From: Clostridia bacterium | Lineage (GTDB): Bacteria > Bacillota > Clostridia > UMGS1810 | NCBI GenBank assembly: GCA_017481205.1 | Contig: JAFUPN010000042.1 | Coordinates: 1 to 64,000 of the forward strand | Length of the DNA: 64,000 bases | Direction of reading: 5' to 3' | In this document: positions 33,923-43,508 of the stretch, piece by piece | Layout of the letters: the number at the start of each line of letters is the position of its first letter | Position numbering within the stretch: the first letter of the stretch is position 1 | Notes under the pieces: model-generated | Database searches by the model: none | The model's input: only the letters and a program-made list of their open reading frames with translations | Told to the model about the DNA's origin: nothing | Translations under genes and position numbers: made by a program

Positions 33923-36595
33923 TTATTCGTTTTCGGTGTCTTCGGTTACGATGACGTTAAATGTCAGCAGCTCTACGGGGATTTCGGTTTCGCTCTTGAC
34001 CAGAGCTGCGATTGTGACGGTATGCTCGCCCACAGAAAGGTCGCTTATGTCAAAGTCTACCAGAAATCTCTTTGCATACTGTCCGCCGTTGTCAAGGTCA
34101 GACTGTCTTGCGGCAGTATTATAGGTATTGAACACAGCATCTGCTCCGTCTATGGAGTAACCAAACAGGAGTGTTTCGTATTTAAGACCTATCCAGCCGG
34201 TAACATTTGCAGTTTTGGCACTTTCGCTTATGGTGATTGTGTTGTTAACCTCCTTAAGCTGACCGTCAATATTTCTTGCAGGGAAGAGCTTTACGCCGTC
34301 TATCTTGAGGAGTTCAAAGTCCTTGCCGAGAAGACCGAGGCTCTCGTCGGTGTAATTGATGAAGGTATCTGGTGAGTAAGCGCCGTACAATTTTTCTTCA
34401 GTTACTTCGCAAAAGCCTGTTGCAGGGTTGCCGAAGCTGTTGCACAGATTGAGAGTGTCTGTGTAGTAATCACTGCTTCTGAAATTATATGCAACACCTC
34501 TCACCTTTTTGTCAAAGGTTACGGCGATTGTATCTTTTCCTGTAATTACTGCGGTTTTTGCATCAACGGGCTGCAGGTCATAATGCTCGTTGGAAAGCCC
34601 CACAATACCTTTTACATCGGTGGCTTTATCACAGGTTGTGAGTCCGCTGCCTACGTTGCCAAAGGTGATTACTGCAGACATACCGTCCTCGCTCATATCA
34701 AGAGACTTGAATACGGGACCCGAAATCTCATTAAGGTCGCCATTGCCGAGAACTACAGCTTCGGCAATATCTGCAAGTCTGCCTGCCTGCTCATATTTGA
34801 TAAAGGGATGCAGATTGTTGTAGTATTCTTTATTATTCCAGATGTCGGATGAGGCTGAAATATAGCAGTTATCTGTTATGGAAGGAATTACGCCCATAAA
34901 TGAACGTATCATGCCAAACTCCATAAAGCGCCATTTTAAATCGCCTGTGTCGGTATATCCTTCGGGCTGGGGATAGATTGAGGGGAATTCCACAATAAAC
35001 ACAGGGAAATCCTTGTTTACAAGGTTATGGGTGGAGCGCATATGCTTTATAAGAGCATCAAAGGTTTTGTTGTAGTCGGGAGCTTCGGTAATATCGCAGT
35101 TGCTCTCGCCCTGGTACCAAACCACACCTGCGATTGCATATTTGTCAAAGGGATACATATGACGATTGTATACAAAGCGTCCGCTTCCTCCGGTGGAGTT
35201 TCTTCCGGTGGTGGTATAGTATCCGGCTTCTTCGTTGTATGTATCGGTCTTGAACTCATCTGCAACCTCATTGGGCAGGAATGATCCCAGCGGGAAGCCT
35301 GAGAAGCCAAACTCGATAACGCCTACGGGAACCTTGTTTTCGGATTTTTCTACCATTTCTCTTGCAAAATAGTATCCCAGTGCAGAGAAAGGAAGTGTAT
35401 CTTCAAGCGTGGTTTTTGTCCACTGTTTTTTATTCAGAAAATCCGGGCTTACTTCTGCCGAGCCTCTGGTGGGGTAGATGCTGTCGTCGGATTCTGCAGT
35501 GGTTGTCATATTGAGCCTTATAAGTGAATCGGGGGTGATAGCTTCTTCTCCGCCGCCATGGGTAGCAGGGTCTGTGAGTTTAAGATGATCGGTCATATTT
35601 GCTTCGACATTTGACTGCCCGATAACCATATACACATCGCCGACCAGCACGTCGTTGAATACAGCTTCTTTTTCGTCCGAATAGATTTTCAACTGACTGC
35701 CCCGGGCATCGGCATCCAAAATTTCCGGGAAGGTTATGCACCATTCACCCTCTGCAATGACTGCTTCGGCTTTCATATCCTTGAACTCGCCATAGATTGT
35801 TTTGCCGTTGCTCTTTTCATCGGCAAAGCCCCATACACGGATTTTTTCACCGCGCTGAAGCACCATGTTGTCAGAAAAAACTCTTGAAACGGAAAAACCA
35901 GCTTTATCCTGAACCACCAAAGAATCGGCAAGCTTATATATTCTTAAGGAAAGGGCTATTGCCTGCTCTCTTGTTGCAGCAGATTCTTCGTCGGCATTTA
36001 TCGGGGCAAAGCGTGAGCCGCCCACTCCTTTTATTGCGCCTATTCCCGTAAGGTAGTATACCGAGGGTATTGCATAATCGGAAATGGTGTCATGATCTGC
36101 AAATTTTTCTGTATCCTCATAATCAAGAGGATAGTCTGAATCCGTTGTCGGAGTCCAGCCTTCAACCTTGTATTTTTTGATTGTGCGGCACAGCATTACT
36201 GCCATGTCCTGTCTGTCTATACATGTGTCCGGTGCAAATGCTTTTTCGGAAATACCGTCAATAAGCTTTAAATCATAAGCTTTTTTTATGGCATTTTCGT
36301 CATCAGCTCCGGTAATATCGTCAAACGGTACAGAAGCGGGAGTTTCCTGCTTTTCGCCGGATAATGCCTCAAAAAGTTTCAGAGAAACTGCGGCAAACTC
36401 ACCTCTGGTGACGGGCCGTGATAGGTCTTTTTCCTCCATGGTTTCGGGAATCAGATTTTTTTCGTATGCTTCGGAGATTTCAGCTACAGCCCATTCTGAA
36501 GCATATTTTGTCGCAAAGACACTTTCGCCGTTTGCCATGGCGGTAACAGTCAGCATTACCATGATTGCCATAATAGCGGATAGTACTTTTTTCAT
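33923..36595 (-). CDS. SLH-anchored sialate O-acetylesterase-like enzyme
   Basis: About 890 residues, secreted. The ATG at 36595 follows AAGGAG; the signal peptide is MKKVLSAIMAIMVMLTVTAMA. Three N-terminal SLH repeats (about 28-230) anchor it to the cell wall. An SGNH-type acetylesterase domain (SASA) follows, with the Ser block VIGQSNVEAN and WYQGESNCD. The last 200 residues form beta-domains. It probably deacetylates a glycan at the cell surface; sialic acid itself is not implied, because relatives act on acetylated xylan or pectin too. N-terminal SLH anchoring contrasts with the C-terminal SLH of the protein at 269. Confidence 0.9.
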   Translation of the reverse strand: MKKVLSAIMAIMVMLTVTAMANGESVFATKYASEWAVAEISEAYEKNLIPETMEEKDLSRPVTRGEFAAVSLKLFEALSGEKQETPASVPFDDITGADDENAIKKAYDLKLIDGISEKAFAPDTCIDRQDMAVMLCRTIKKYKVEGWTPTTDSDYPLDYEDTEKFADHDTISDYAIPSVYYLTGIGAIKGVGGSRFAPINADEESAATREQAIALSLRIYKLADSLVVQDKAGFSVSRVFSDNMVLQRGEKIRVWGFADEKSNGKTIYGEFKDMKAEAVIAEGEWCITFPEILDADARGSQLKIYSDEKEAVFNDVLVGDVYMVIGQSNVEANMTDHLKLTDPATHGGGEEAITPDSLIRLNMTTTAESDDSIYPTRGSAEVSPDFLNKKQWTKTTLEDTLPFSALGYYFAREMVEKSENKVPVGVIEFGFSGFPLGSFLPNEVADEFKTDTYNEEAGYYTTTGRNSTGGSGRFVYNRHMYPFDKYAIAGVVWYQGESNCDITEAPDYNKTFDALIKHMRSTHNLVNKDFPVFIVEFPSIYPQPEGYTDTGDLKWRFMEFGMIRSFMGVIPSITDNCYISASSDIWNNKEYYNNLHPFIKYEQAGRLADIAEAVVLGNGDLNEISGPVFKSLDMSEDGMSAVITFGNVGSGLTTCDKATDVKGIVGLSNEHYDLQPVDAKTAVITGKDTIAVTFDKKVRGVAYNFRSSDYYTDTLNLCNSFGNPATGFCEVTEEKLYGAYSPDTFINYTDESLGLLGKDFELLKIDGVKLFPARNIDGQLKEVNNTITISESAKTANVTGWIGLKYETLLFGYSIDGADAVFNTYNTAARQSDLDNGGQYAKRFLVDFDISDLSVGEHTVTIAALVKSETEIPVELLTFNVIVTEDTENE

Positions 36596-36772
36596 AAACA
36601 ACAGCTCCTTGGTAATTATTATGTGTTTATGATATCACCGGTCGCTGAAATAAGCAATATTTAAATTGAAAAGTGTAAACCGTGCGTCGAAAAGTGCAAA
36701 AAGGCTTCGGTGAGGGACAGATGCTAATATCCGCAGATTTATACCGGGAATTAGTCGTACAAGGCTTGAAGA

Positions 36773-38071
36773 TTAGCAATCAAATTCCACAAGCATTACG
36801 GTATCGCAATGCCATCCGCCGGTATGAGCTGAGTATATTCCCTCATGCCAGTATACGGGCAGATTGTCCTGAGCGTGAAGCGGTACTATGGGACGCCAGA
36901 TTTTTGTGCAGTCGCTTAAAGGAATTTTCCTTATTGTCTGCTCAAGGCTGTAGGAATGGCCGGAGTCGTGTGAAACATAGCTTTCAAGCAGCCAGCTGTC
37001 TTTGCTTTGTCTGGCAAGGTATATGCGATTGGTATCAATACATCCGCCGTGAAGAGGGTAAAATCCTGCTTCTCCTACTCCGTAATAATATGCCATACCG
37101 GGAACATAGGTTTCGGAGCCGTCAATCTGATTTTCTGCGAGAAAAGCTCCAGCGCTTGCAATAGCTTCTGACAGTTGCCAGCCTGTTTTGCCGTATGATG
37201 CACTGTAATACACTGCTGTGTCGGGCTTGCCCAAAACAAAAGCACACAGACCCACTCTTAAAGGAAGAGTCGGTGATACTGCAAGGAGACGGACTGTGGT
37301 ATTTTCCGGCGAAGAGTATACTACAGACAGTTTTTCGAGATTGATTGTATTTTTCCCTTTATAAAGATTAACTCCGAGCTTTTCGCCGTCGGGATTAACA
37401 AGCTCTCCGTCGGAGGTGAAAATTCCGCTGCGGATTGTGTGGTCGGCAGATACTCTGGGATGACCGTAAAGAGAGAAAAACCATTGTTCATCTGTTCCTT
37501 CTGAAGATGGCACAAGCTGTTTTCTTACTTCAAAATAAAACAGTCCGCCGGCGTCTGAGTTGAGAAAAATTCTTTCGCTGCTCCAGGTAATTCCTTCATC
37601 AGCGGAAAATCTGAACTGCCATGTGGTGCTGTTAACGCGTGTAAACAGCCACAGTTCATGCTTTTGTGTGTTTTCAAAAAGCTGTGCGTAGGTTACGCTG
37701 CCGTCGTAAGTTAAAATCCTTTCTTCGCCGAAGGACATTATGTCATAGGGCTTTTCGGTAATGCGGTATCTGATACCGCCCGTTACCGCGTGACCGGTGT
37801 ATGCAACCATGATTTTTCCGTTTTCAAGTATGCACATAGACGGGGCATTGTGCTCATCGGCATAGTTGCGGTTCATCCGACAGAGACACACATCGCGGCT
37901 GATGCTGTTTGAGCATTTTGCGTCAAACTCCTTGACATGAATTTCTCCCATATCCGTCATATAGGCAATGTAGGTTAATCCGTTCATGCCAACTATGGAT
38001 TTTTCGTTTATCCACCAATCGGTATTGGCTCTTTTTATTCTCACTTCTTTTGATTTTTCTGCTGAAATCAT
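36773..38071 (-). CDS. BNR-repeat (sialidase-fold) protein
   Basis: About 432 residues. The ATG at 38071 follows AAGGGAGAAAG; the longer in-frame extension is unsupported. No signal peptide. Beta-propeller with BNR/Asp-box-like pieces (FRFSADEGITWSSERI; VSHDSGHSYSLEQTI) and a BNR_4-type core (DEHNAPSMCILENGKIMVAYTGH). Relatives include sialidases and polysaccharide lyases, but the catalytic residues could not be assigned. It lies 177 bp upstream of the SLH-esterase on the same strand and is divergent from an AraC regulator. Confidence 0.78.
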   Translation of the reverse strand: MISAEKSKEVRIKRANTDWWINEKSIVGMNGLTYIAYMTDMGEIHVKEFDAKCSNSISRDVCLCRMNRNYADEHNAPSMCILENGKIMVAYTGHAVTGGIRYRITEKPYDIMSFGEERILTYDGSVTYAQLFENTQKHELWLFTRVNSTTWQFRFSADEGITWSSERIFLNSDAGGLFYFEVRKQLVPSSEGTDEQWFFSLYGHPRVSADHTIRSGIFTSDGELVNPDGEKLGVNLYKGKNTINLEKLSVVYSSPENTTVRLLAVSPTLPLRVGLCAFVLGKPDTAVYYSASYGKTGWQLSEAIASAGAFLAENQIDGSETYVPGMAYYYGVGEAGFYPLHGGCIDTNRIYLARQSKDSWLLESYVSHDSGHSYSLEQTIRKIPLSDCTKIWRPIVPLHAQDNLPVYWHEGIYSAHTGGWHCDTVMLVEFDC

Positions 38072-38257
38072 CGTCTTTCTCCCTTCGGATATTTTTTTGT
38101 CTGTACAATTCTGCGAATTTGTATTTGCTGTCAGCTGCTTTAAATTATACAGCCCCCTGCTTTTTATCAGTATATATCCGGGCACAGATGGAAAATATGA
38201 AATACCGTTCAATAAACATAATATTTATTTCATTTAAAGGTTAATTGTGAAATTAAC

Positions 38258-38286
38258 TTGCAATTATGCTGTTTCGGTTATATAAT
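38258..38286 (+). promoter_or_regulatory. Sigma-A promoter of the AraC gene at 38323
   Basis: TTGCAA (38258-38263), 17-bp spacer, perfect TATAAT (38281-38286). Confidence 0.75.
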
Positions 38287-38322
38287 TAATAATGAAGAAT
38301 CAATATTAAGGAAGGTGTTATT

Positions 38323-39207
38323 GTGGCGTTTACTCAGCCGTATACAATAAATTTTTCGGACAGCGGTGATAAATATCTGCAATTTTTGCACGAGGTGATA
38401 AATACTCCCCTGCCGGAAGAAGGCAAAATACTGGACAGTGAGGGATTCAGACCTCCGCACAGCCAGAATTTTTATGAACTGATATTTTTTAATTCGGGCA
38501 GCCGTATAATAAGGGTGGAGCAATCACAGTACAGCTTTGGAACGGGAGATATTTTTGCAGTCGGACCCGGACAAAAGCATTCTGGAAAGAGTACGGAATG
38601 CAATCTTGACAGATATTATATACATATTTCCGTCAATGCTTTCGACCATCTCAAAAATAGCGGCGGAGAGCTTATGAAAATTTTTTTGGATAAAAAAGGA
38701 CATAAAATCACACCCTCTGCAGAAAAAAGAAAAATGATTTTTGAATATCTCCGGACGGTAGACAGTATTGTACGTTTTGACAAAAGTTCTTTGAAGGATA
38801 TAAATGCATACAGCTGCATATTAAGAATACTTGCCCTTATAAACGAAGAGTGCAGGGATAGTGTTAAAGACAGCAAAAATGAGCTTTTTCTTAATGTGCT
38901 GTCATATATTGAAAATTCGTATAATGAAAAAGATGTTATAGAAAACATTACCTCTGTTTTCGGTATAAGCAGAAGCAGTTTGTGGAGAATGTTTTGCAGC
39001 ATGCTTGACACCACACCGGGAAAATATCTGCTTGAGGTAAGACTGAAAAATGCAAAATTACTGCTGGAAAACGGAAATGATGTTACATGGACTGCCATGG
39101 AATGTGGATTTTCGGATTGTTCGCATTTCATAAAAAGGTTTAAGGAGAGATATTCGGTCACACCTTTAAAATATAAAAAAGCTTATTGCGATACCGGCGA
39201 CTGTTAA
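38323..39207 (+). CDS. AraC-family regulator
   Basis: 294 residues. Starts with GTG at 38323, five bases after GGAAGGTG. Cupin-like sensor half (FYELIFFNSGSRIIRVEQSQYSFGTGDIFAVGPGQKHSG) and a C-terminal double helix-turn-helix (VIENITSVFGISRSSLWRMFCSML; AMECGFSDCSHFIKRFKERYSVTPLKYKKAY). Divergent from the BNR-repeat gene, its most likely target together with the SLH-esterase downstream of it. Confidence 0.92.
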   Translation: MAFTQPYTINFSDSGDKYLQFLHEVINTPLPEEGKILDSEGFRPPHSQNFYELIFFNSGSRIIRVEQSQYSFGTGDIFAVGPGQKHSGKSTECNLDRYYIHISVNAFDHLKNSGGELMKIFLDKKGHKITPSAEKRKMIFEYLRTVDSIVRFDKSSLKDINAYSCILRILALINEECRDSVKDSKNELFLNVLSYIENSYNEKDVIENITSVFGISRSSLWRMFCSMLDTTPGKYLLEVRLKNAKLLLENGNDVTWTAMECGFSDCSHFIKRFKERYSVTPLKYKKAYCDTGDC

Positions 39208-39220
39208 AAAACAGCTTAGG

Positions 39221-39390
39221 ACGTCAGACTGTCGAATTATTATCATTTTTACTCGCCATTCTATAGGGACGGGGCGCTTTTTGCACAGAAAATCAGGATT
39301 TTCCATGCAAAAAGGATGCAAAGCATCTTAATGCCACCGTCCCTGAATGGCTCTTTTGTGCGACAATTGAATAATTCGACAGTCTGACGT
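39221..39390 (-). repeat. 170-bp MITE-like element, copy B
   Basis: Inverted copy of the element at 29305-29474, about 96 percent identical (7 differences counted by eye), with the same terminal inverted repeats. It sits 14 bp after the AraC stop. The remainder of the 316-bp gap to the DMT transporter holds only a hairpin terminator. Confidence 0.85.
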
Positions 39391-39400
39391 ACATATAAAA

Positions 39401-39428
39401 ACGCCCATTGAGAGAAGTCAATGAGCGT
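39401..39428. terminator. Hairpin terminator near repeat copy B
   Basis: ACGCCCATTGA / TCAATGAGCGT stem with one mismatch. The same ACGCCCAT...ATGAGCGT design ends the AraC gene at 46616-46647. Confidence 0.55.
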
Positions 39429-39523
39429 CTATTCCGGGTAAAGATTGGCTTGGTGTCTGTATAATATTAATGAATATTTGATGATATAAATTGAGTCTTG
39501 TCACACTAAAATGAAATTTGTTT

Positions 39524-40378
39524 CTACAAATTCAAAACCACTATTGCTATTATGCCCAGAAGAAAACCTATCTTTTGAAAAGATGACAGCTTTTCTTTAT
39601 ACACAAACATAGAAACCAGCGCAGTGGCTATTATACCTCCTGCGGAAATTACGGGAAACATAACCGATGCGGGCAATCTGAGTGACAGTACAAGCACAAA
39701 AAAATTAACCACGCCGTTTGCCAGTCCGCATATTACATACCATATGAAGCCTTTTTTTAGATTAAAAATAAGCATATCTTTTTCATAGAAAATGCCGAAC
39801 AGCATCAGAACTATTGCAGTAATTGCAAGTGCTGCAATCATGAATTCGTTTTTGTACATACCGCTACAATCTATCTGCTGCATCTTTTGAATTACAGAGC
39901 AAGCTCCGTTTCCCACAAATGACAGGAATGCATAAACGCCCCATGTGAAAGTGATTTTTTTCTGTTCTTCCTCGGTTTCCCGATTTATTAATATCAGCGA
40001 TATCAGGAGCAGCACAATACCGCAAATCAGCCATATATCCATGGGCTCGTCAAGAGCAATCAACCCGTACATTGCCGGAATAACCAGCGAATACTGTACA
40101 ATAAGCGAAGTCAATGCCAGGGGACCCGTGCTTATGGCAAGCATGGACCCTACGACAGACACACCGTATGCGGCGGCGAAACCGACGGAATATGACATAG
40201 CTTTATACGAAAGTGCAAAGCTGCCCTTGCCGGTGGCGATAAAGACAATTATTGCAAAAAAAGCACTTGCTGCAGAAAAACTGTAGGTGCCGCCTGAAAC
40301 CCTTGTGTTAAAAGCCTTTTTGCACACCTGCTGAAGAGTTACGCCTATAATAACAAATATTAGTAAAATTGTATTCAT
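39524..40378 (-). CDS. EamA/DMT-family membrane transporter
   Basis: 284 residues with about ten transmembrane helices in two EamA-like halves, such as MNTILLIFVIIGVTLQQVCKK and IIATALVSMFVYKEKLSSFQKIGFLLGIIAI near the end. This superfamily moves small metabolites by exchange or proton coupling; the substrate is unknown. It lies 3 bp downstream of the 644-residue protein and in line with the GRE2 operon, so it may import the substrate or export the product of that pathway. Confidence 0.85.
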   Translation of the reverse strand: MNTILLIFVIIGVTLQQVCKKAFNTRVSGGTYSFSAASAFFAIIVFIATGKGSFALSYKAMSYSVGFAAAYGVSVVGSMLAISTGPLALTSLIVQYSLVIPAMYGLIALDEPMDIWLICGIVLLLISLILINRETEEEQKKITFTWGVYAFLSFVGNGACSVIQKMQQIDCSGMYKNEFMIAALAITAIVLMLFGIFYEKDMLIFNLKKGFIWYVICGLANGVVNFFVLVLSLRLPASVMFPVISAGGIIATALVSMFVYKEKLSSFQKIGFLLGIIAIVVLNL

Positions 40379-40381
40379 AAT

Positions 40382-42301
40382 TTATTTTACCTCAAATGCA
40401 GCAAAGCCATAGGGTGATATGTCAGATAAATATACCGAATTACCTTCTAATCTGCCGATGCAATTTACAAATCTGATTTCCGAATAACTTCTGTCTAGCT
40501 TAATTTCAGGATTTAATACTTCGTCCAAAAAAACATTAATCAATGCAACTGACATTGCATTTTCACCGGAGGATGCAAGAATATACAAATTCGGATTTTT
40601 TGTGCATACTGCCGGAAGCTTTTTTCTGCCAGCCCACTGAGCAGCTTCAATTAACTGCGCCTGTCTGTAATAATTGTTCATATAATCCTTATTAGCATTG
40701 TCACAGAAATCAAAGCAGTCAGGGCTTACAGAGTCATACAAATCATATGCAAGCACAAAAAATCTCATGCCCTCATCATTTTCATACAGATATGATGCAG
40801 GAGTATTATCGGGAATGAATTTACTGAGCACCATTGTTCTTTCACTGCACGTTATTTTTTTCAGAATTCCGCTGTCTATATTTCCTATACAGTCGTCATC
40901 GTTTACAAAGTACTCTCCCGTAAAACTACAGTTTTTTTCAGATATAAGTCCTGTATCTATACCTCTTTCCTGAAGAATTTTTGCGGCAGGAATATCTACG
41001 AGTGCACCGTTTTTAAGCTCTGTCTTGTCTATATATCTTGCATTTTCTCCACACAGCAGCACCGGGTAATCACCGATGCCGAAGGCTGTGGGTATGCTGT
41101 TTTTTGACAGGAGATTTCTCGAAACACTTTTGTATGAATTAATAAGCTTATCGGCAATTTTCTTCTGACATATTTCCGGCAAAAGCCAGTTTTCAATTTT
41201 ATGCATCACATTATATGACCTTACTCCCACGGGAGTCTTACCGGAAAAAATTTCGCTGACCTGATTTCTCAAGGACTCATTTTTTATGTGACGATTAATA
41301 TATCCGCTTTCATACTCCGGCTTTCTAGCATAGTCAAACATATATTTGAGAATACCGTCGCCGCTGCCGTCGGCAAGCAGCGCAAGGTCAAATAGCTCCA
41401 GAACATTGGACGGTATGTTGTATCGCGGTCTGGGATATGTATCACCTTCGGCAAAAACTTCAACATCCGTATTTGCGCACCAGTTAAGCTGCATCCGTGT
41501 ATTTTCTATCACGTCAATAATATTGCTACTCCAGTAAGGTGCACCGGATGTCCGCATAAAAGGCTTCGTATTACCTGCAAAAGCTTTGGCAAGTTCTATG
41601 GAGTCGGTACCGCAAAAATCCCAGTTGTCAAAGCAGCTGCACGCACCAAGACGTATTGATTCATCGACTTCATCTACAGCTTTTCTGAGTTTTTTTGCAA
41701 AGTCAAGAAGCGTATCTGCCGAAAGCTTCATATATTCGCTGCGGTATTTGTTTCTGCCTCCAATGAAAATAAGGTTTTCTATCTTGTCCCGGGGAATTTC
41801 CTCCCCTATCCTTTTGTAATATTCCTTAAGATGCCCAGGGCAGAAGCAACCCATATAATACGAACGCACATTAAGTCTGAAATCATCGTCAAGCATAATG
41901 ATATCAGGATGCAATGAGGCAATCTGCCTTATACCGTCGGCATAAGCATCTGAAAAACGGCTGTCCATCGGGCAATAGCCGTAAGTCGTTTTATCGCCGT
42001 AAACACCTTCAAGCAGAGTGAAATTCTCTGTATTTTCACTTGATGTCTCATGCACAAGCTGCGAGCCGTGCCCGAGAGCATTAACCCATATGCCGACCTC
42101 AAGACCGTGGGAGCGGAAATAGTTTACTGACTTTTCTATCCATTCCGGCCGAGTATAGATAACAGATTCTTTTTCAAATATATTTCCCAGAAAGGCAATA
42201 AATACTCTCTGAGCCTTGCTCTTTTGTATATAATCGAGATATACGGGCAATGCCTTGTCGGTCAGGGTATCCATAATAAGCGGTACAGATAACATATACA
42301 T
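40382..42301 (-). CDS. TIM-barrel glycoside-hydrolase-like protein of unknown function
   Basis: About 639 residues, no signal peptide. The ATG at 42301 follows GGAGG by 9 bases. N-terminal barrel-like half with ADGIRQIASLHPDIIMLDDDFRL and TDVEVFAEGDTYPRPRY, acidic strand-end segments typical of clan GH-A. A middle domain (GALVDIPAAKILQERGIDTGL) resembles the beta-galactosidase trimerisation domain of GH42. The C-terminal beta-domain ends in SPYGFAAFEVK. The family is not certain, and a scaffold without activity is possible. Same strand as GRE2 and its activase, and 3 bp from the transporter. Confidence 0.7.
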   Translation of the reverse strand: MYMLSVPLIMDTLTDKALPVYLDYIQKSKAQRVFIAFLGNIFEKESVIYTRPEWIEKSVNYFRSHGLEVGIWVNALGHGSQLVHETSSENTENFTLLEGVYGDKTTYGYCPMDSRFSDAYADGIRQIASLHPDIIMLDDDFRLNVRSYYMGCFCPGHLKEYYKRIGEEIPRDKIENLIFIGGRNKYRSEYMKLSADTLLDFAKKLRKAVDEVDESIRLGACSCFDNWDFCGTDSIELAKAFAGNTKPFMRTSGAPYWSSNIIDVIENTRMQLNWCANTDVEVFAEGDTYPRPRYNIPSNVLELFDLALLADGSGDGILKYMFDYARKPEYESGYINRHIKNESLRNQVSEIFSGKTPVGVRSYNVMHKIENWLLPEICQKKIADKLINSYKSVSRNLLSKNSIPTAFGIGDYPVLLCGENARYIDKTELKNGALVDIPAAKILQERGIDTGLISEKNCSFTGEYFVNDDDCIGNIDSGILKKITCSERTMVLSKFIPDNTPASYLYENDEGMRFFVLAYDLYDSVSPDCFDFCDNANKDYMNNYYRQAQLIEAAQWAGRKKLPAVCTKNPNLYILASSGENAMSVALINVFLDEVLNPEIKLDRSYSEIRFVNCIGRLEGNSVYLSDISPYGFAAFEVK

Positions 42302-42349
42302 TTGTGTATCCTCCAAAATAGTATATTAATATTATGTCATACAAAAGAT

Positions 42350-42532
42350 TCATAAACAAGAAGCTATATTCCCTGATTTTATAACTATATTCCTTTTTGA
42401 AAATGTAGCGACCTTTTCCGGCACCATGTCGCTTGTCTTTATTACAGGCAATTCAATGTAGCCGTCATAGTCTGCATTTTCTACAAGAAATGCACGAAAC
42501 ACATCATAAGTATAAAATTATTCATTTGTCAT
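42350..42532 (-). pseudogene. Short decayed reading frame, DUF4417-like N-terminus
   Basis: After a good ribosome-binding site (GGAGGT at 42542-42547), ATG at 42532 starts MTNE and then meets a TAA. The same frame stays open for 55 more codons, reading YDVFRAFLVENADYDGYIEL and then DMVPEKVATFSK before a stop. This resembles, from memory, the start of DUF4417-type proteins, which are usually over 200 residues. It is therefore a truncated remnant with a nonsense codon. It occupies most of the 325-bp gap between the activase and the 644-residue gene. Confidence 0.45.
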
Positions 42533-42626
42533 AAAGTATATTACCTCCGTAAACATAAAATTGGGCTGTCAAATTATTGAGTTATGTTTACGAATATGCT
42601 AAAATACAACTTGGACATGAATGTTG

Positions 42627-43508
42627 TCAATATGGGATAGCATTTTTTACCCCGCTGTGTTTGATTTTTTCTATTACACCTGAAATTTCTTCTTTTGTGG
42701 GTGGTACAATATGGGGAAGCGGATAATTCAGCCCAAGAGTATTGTATTTTCTTTCTGCATAATTGTGATAAGGTAATATCCGCATTACTTTTACGGACTT
42801 CAGGTTTTTTACAAATTCTGCAATTTTCTCCGCTTCACCTTCATTCATTGCAGGTATATACGGATATCTTATTTCCATAGGAATGCTGAGAGAGTCAATA
42901 TATTTGATATTTTCTAATATCTGATTGTTTGATACACCCGTGCATTTTATGTGCACGTCATCATCAATTGCCTTTATGTCAAAGAGGAATGTATCTGTAT
43001 AGGGAATTATTTTGTCAAGAGTTTCTTTTTTTACAAATCCGCTTGTATCTACAGCGATGTTTATTCCGTGTTTTTTTAAAATCCTTGCGGTTTCAATACA
43101 CAAATCCACCTGCATAAGCGGCTCGCCGCCTGAAAAAGTCACTCCGCCGCCGCTTCCTTTCATAAAAATCTCGTCTTTAAGAACTGCATCTGCAATTTCC
43201 TCTGCTGACATTTCTTTGCCTGATATATCAAAGGCATTATTGGGACACAGTGCCTCACATTTACCGCACAAGGTGCAGTTTTCTTTAATGAAAATATGTT
43301 TTCCGTCTTTGGCGATATTGGCATTACATATTCCGATACAGCTTAAACAGCTTGTGCAAAGCTCGTTGTCAAAGAGTATTTCTTTTTCAAAAGACAGAGA
43401 TTCCGGATTGTGGCACCATTTGCATCTCAGTGGACAGCCCTTGAAGAATACAGTTGTTCTTATACCGTCACCGTCATGAATTTCAAAAGGTTTTATTGCA
43501 AAAATCAT
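42627..43508 (-). CDS. Glycyl radical enzyme activase (radical SAM)
   Basis: Installs the glycyl radical on its partner, using S-adenosylmethionine and a [4Fe-4S] cluster. 293 residues. The radical-SAM motif is CPLRCKWC (C25, C29, C32). A bis-[4Fe-4S] ferredoxin-like insert with eight cysteines follows (C51, 54, 57, 61 and 78, 81, 84, 88). This is the long activase type found with non-PFL glycyl radical enzymes. TAATG overlap with the GRE2 stop means translational coupling. It is the only activase in the window, so it might also serve GRE1. Confidence 0.95.
   Translation of the reverse strand: MIFAIKPFEIHDGDGIRTTVFFKGCPLRCKWCHNPESLSFEKEILFDNELCTSCLSCIGICNANIAKDGKHIFIKENCTLCGKCEALCPNNAFDISGKEMSAEEIADAVLKDEIFMKGSGGGVTFSGGEPLMQVDLCIETARILKKHGINIAVDTSGFVKKETLDKIIPYTDTFLFDIKAIDDDVHIKCTGVSNNQILENIKYIDSLSIPMEIRYPYIPAMNEGEAEKIAEFVKNLKSVKVMRILPYHNYAERKYNTLGLNYPLPHIVPPTKEEISGVIEKIKHSGVKNAIPY

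Noticed and set aside
36682-37164. 160-codon plus-strand frame overlapping the BNR-repeat gene
   Set aside because: Antisense shadow of a well-supported gene; no ribosome-binding site or family resemblance.
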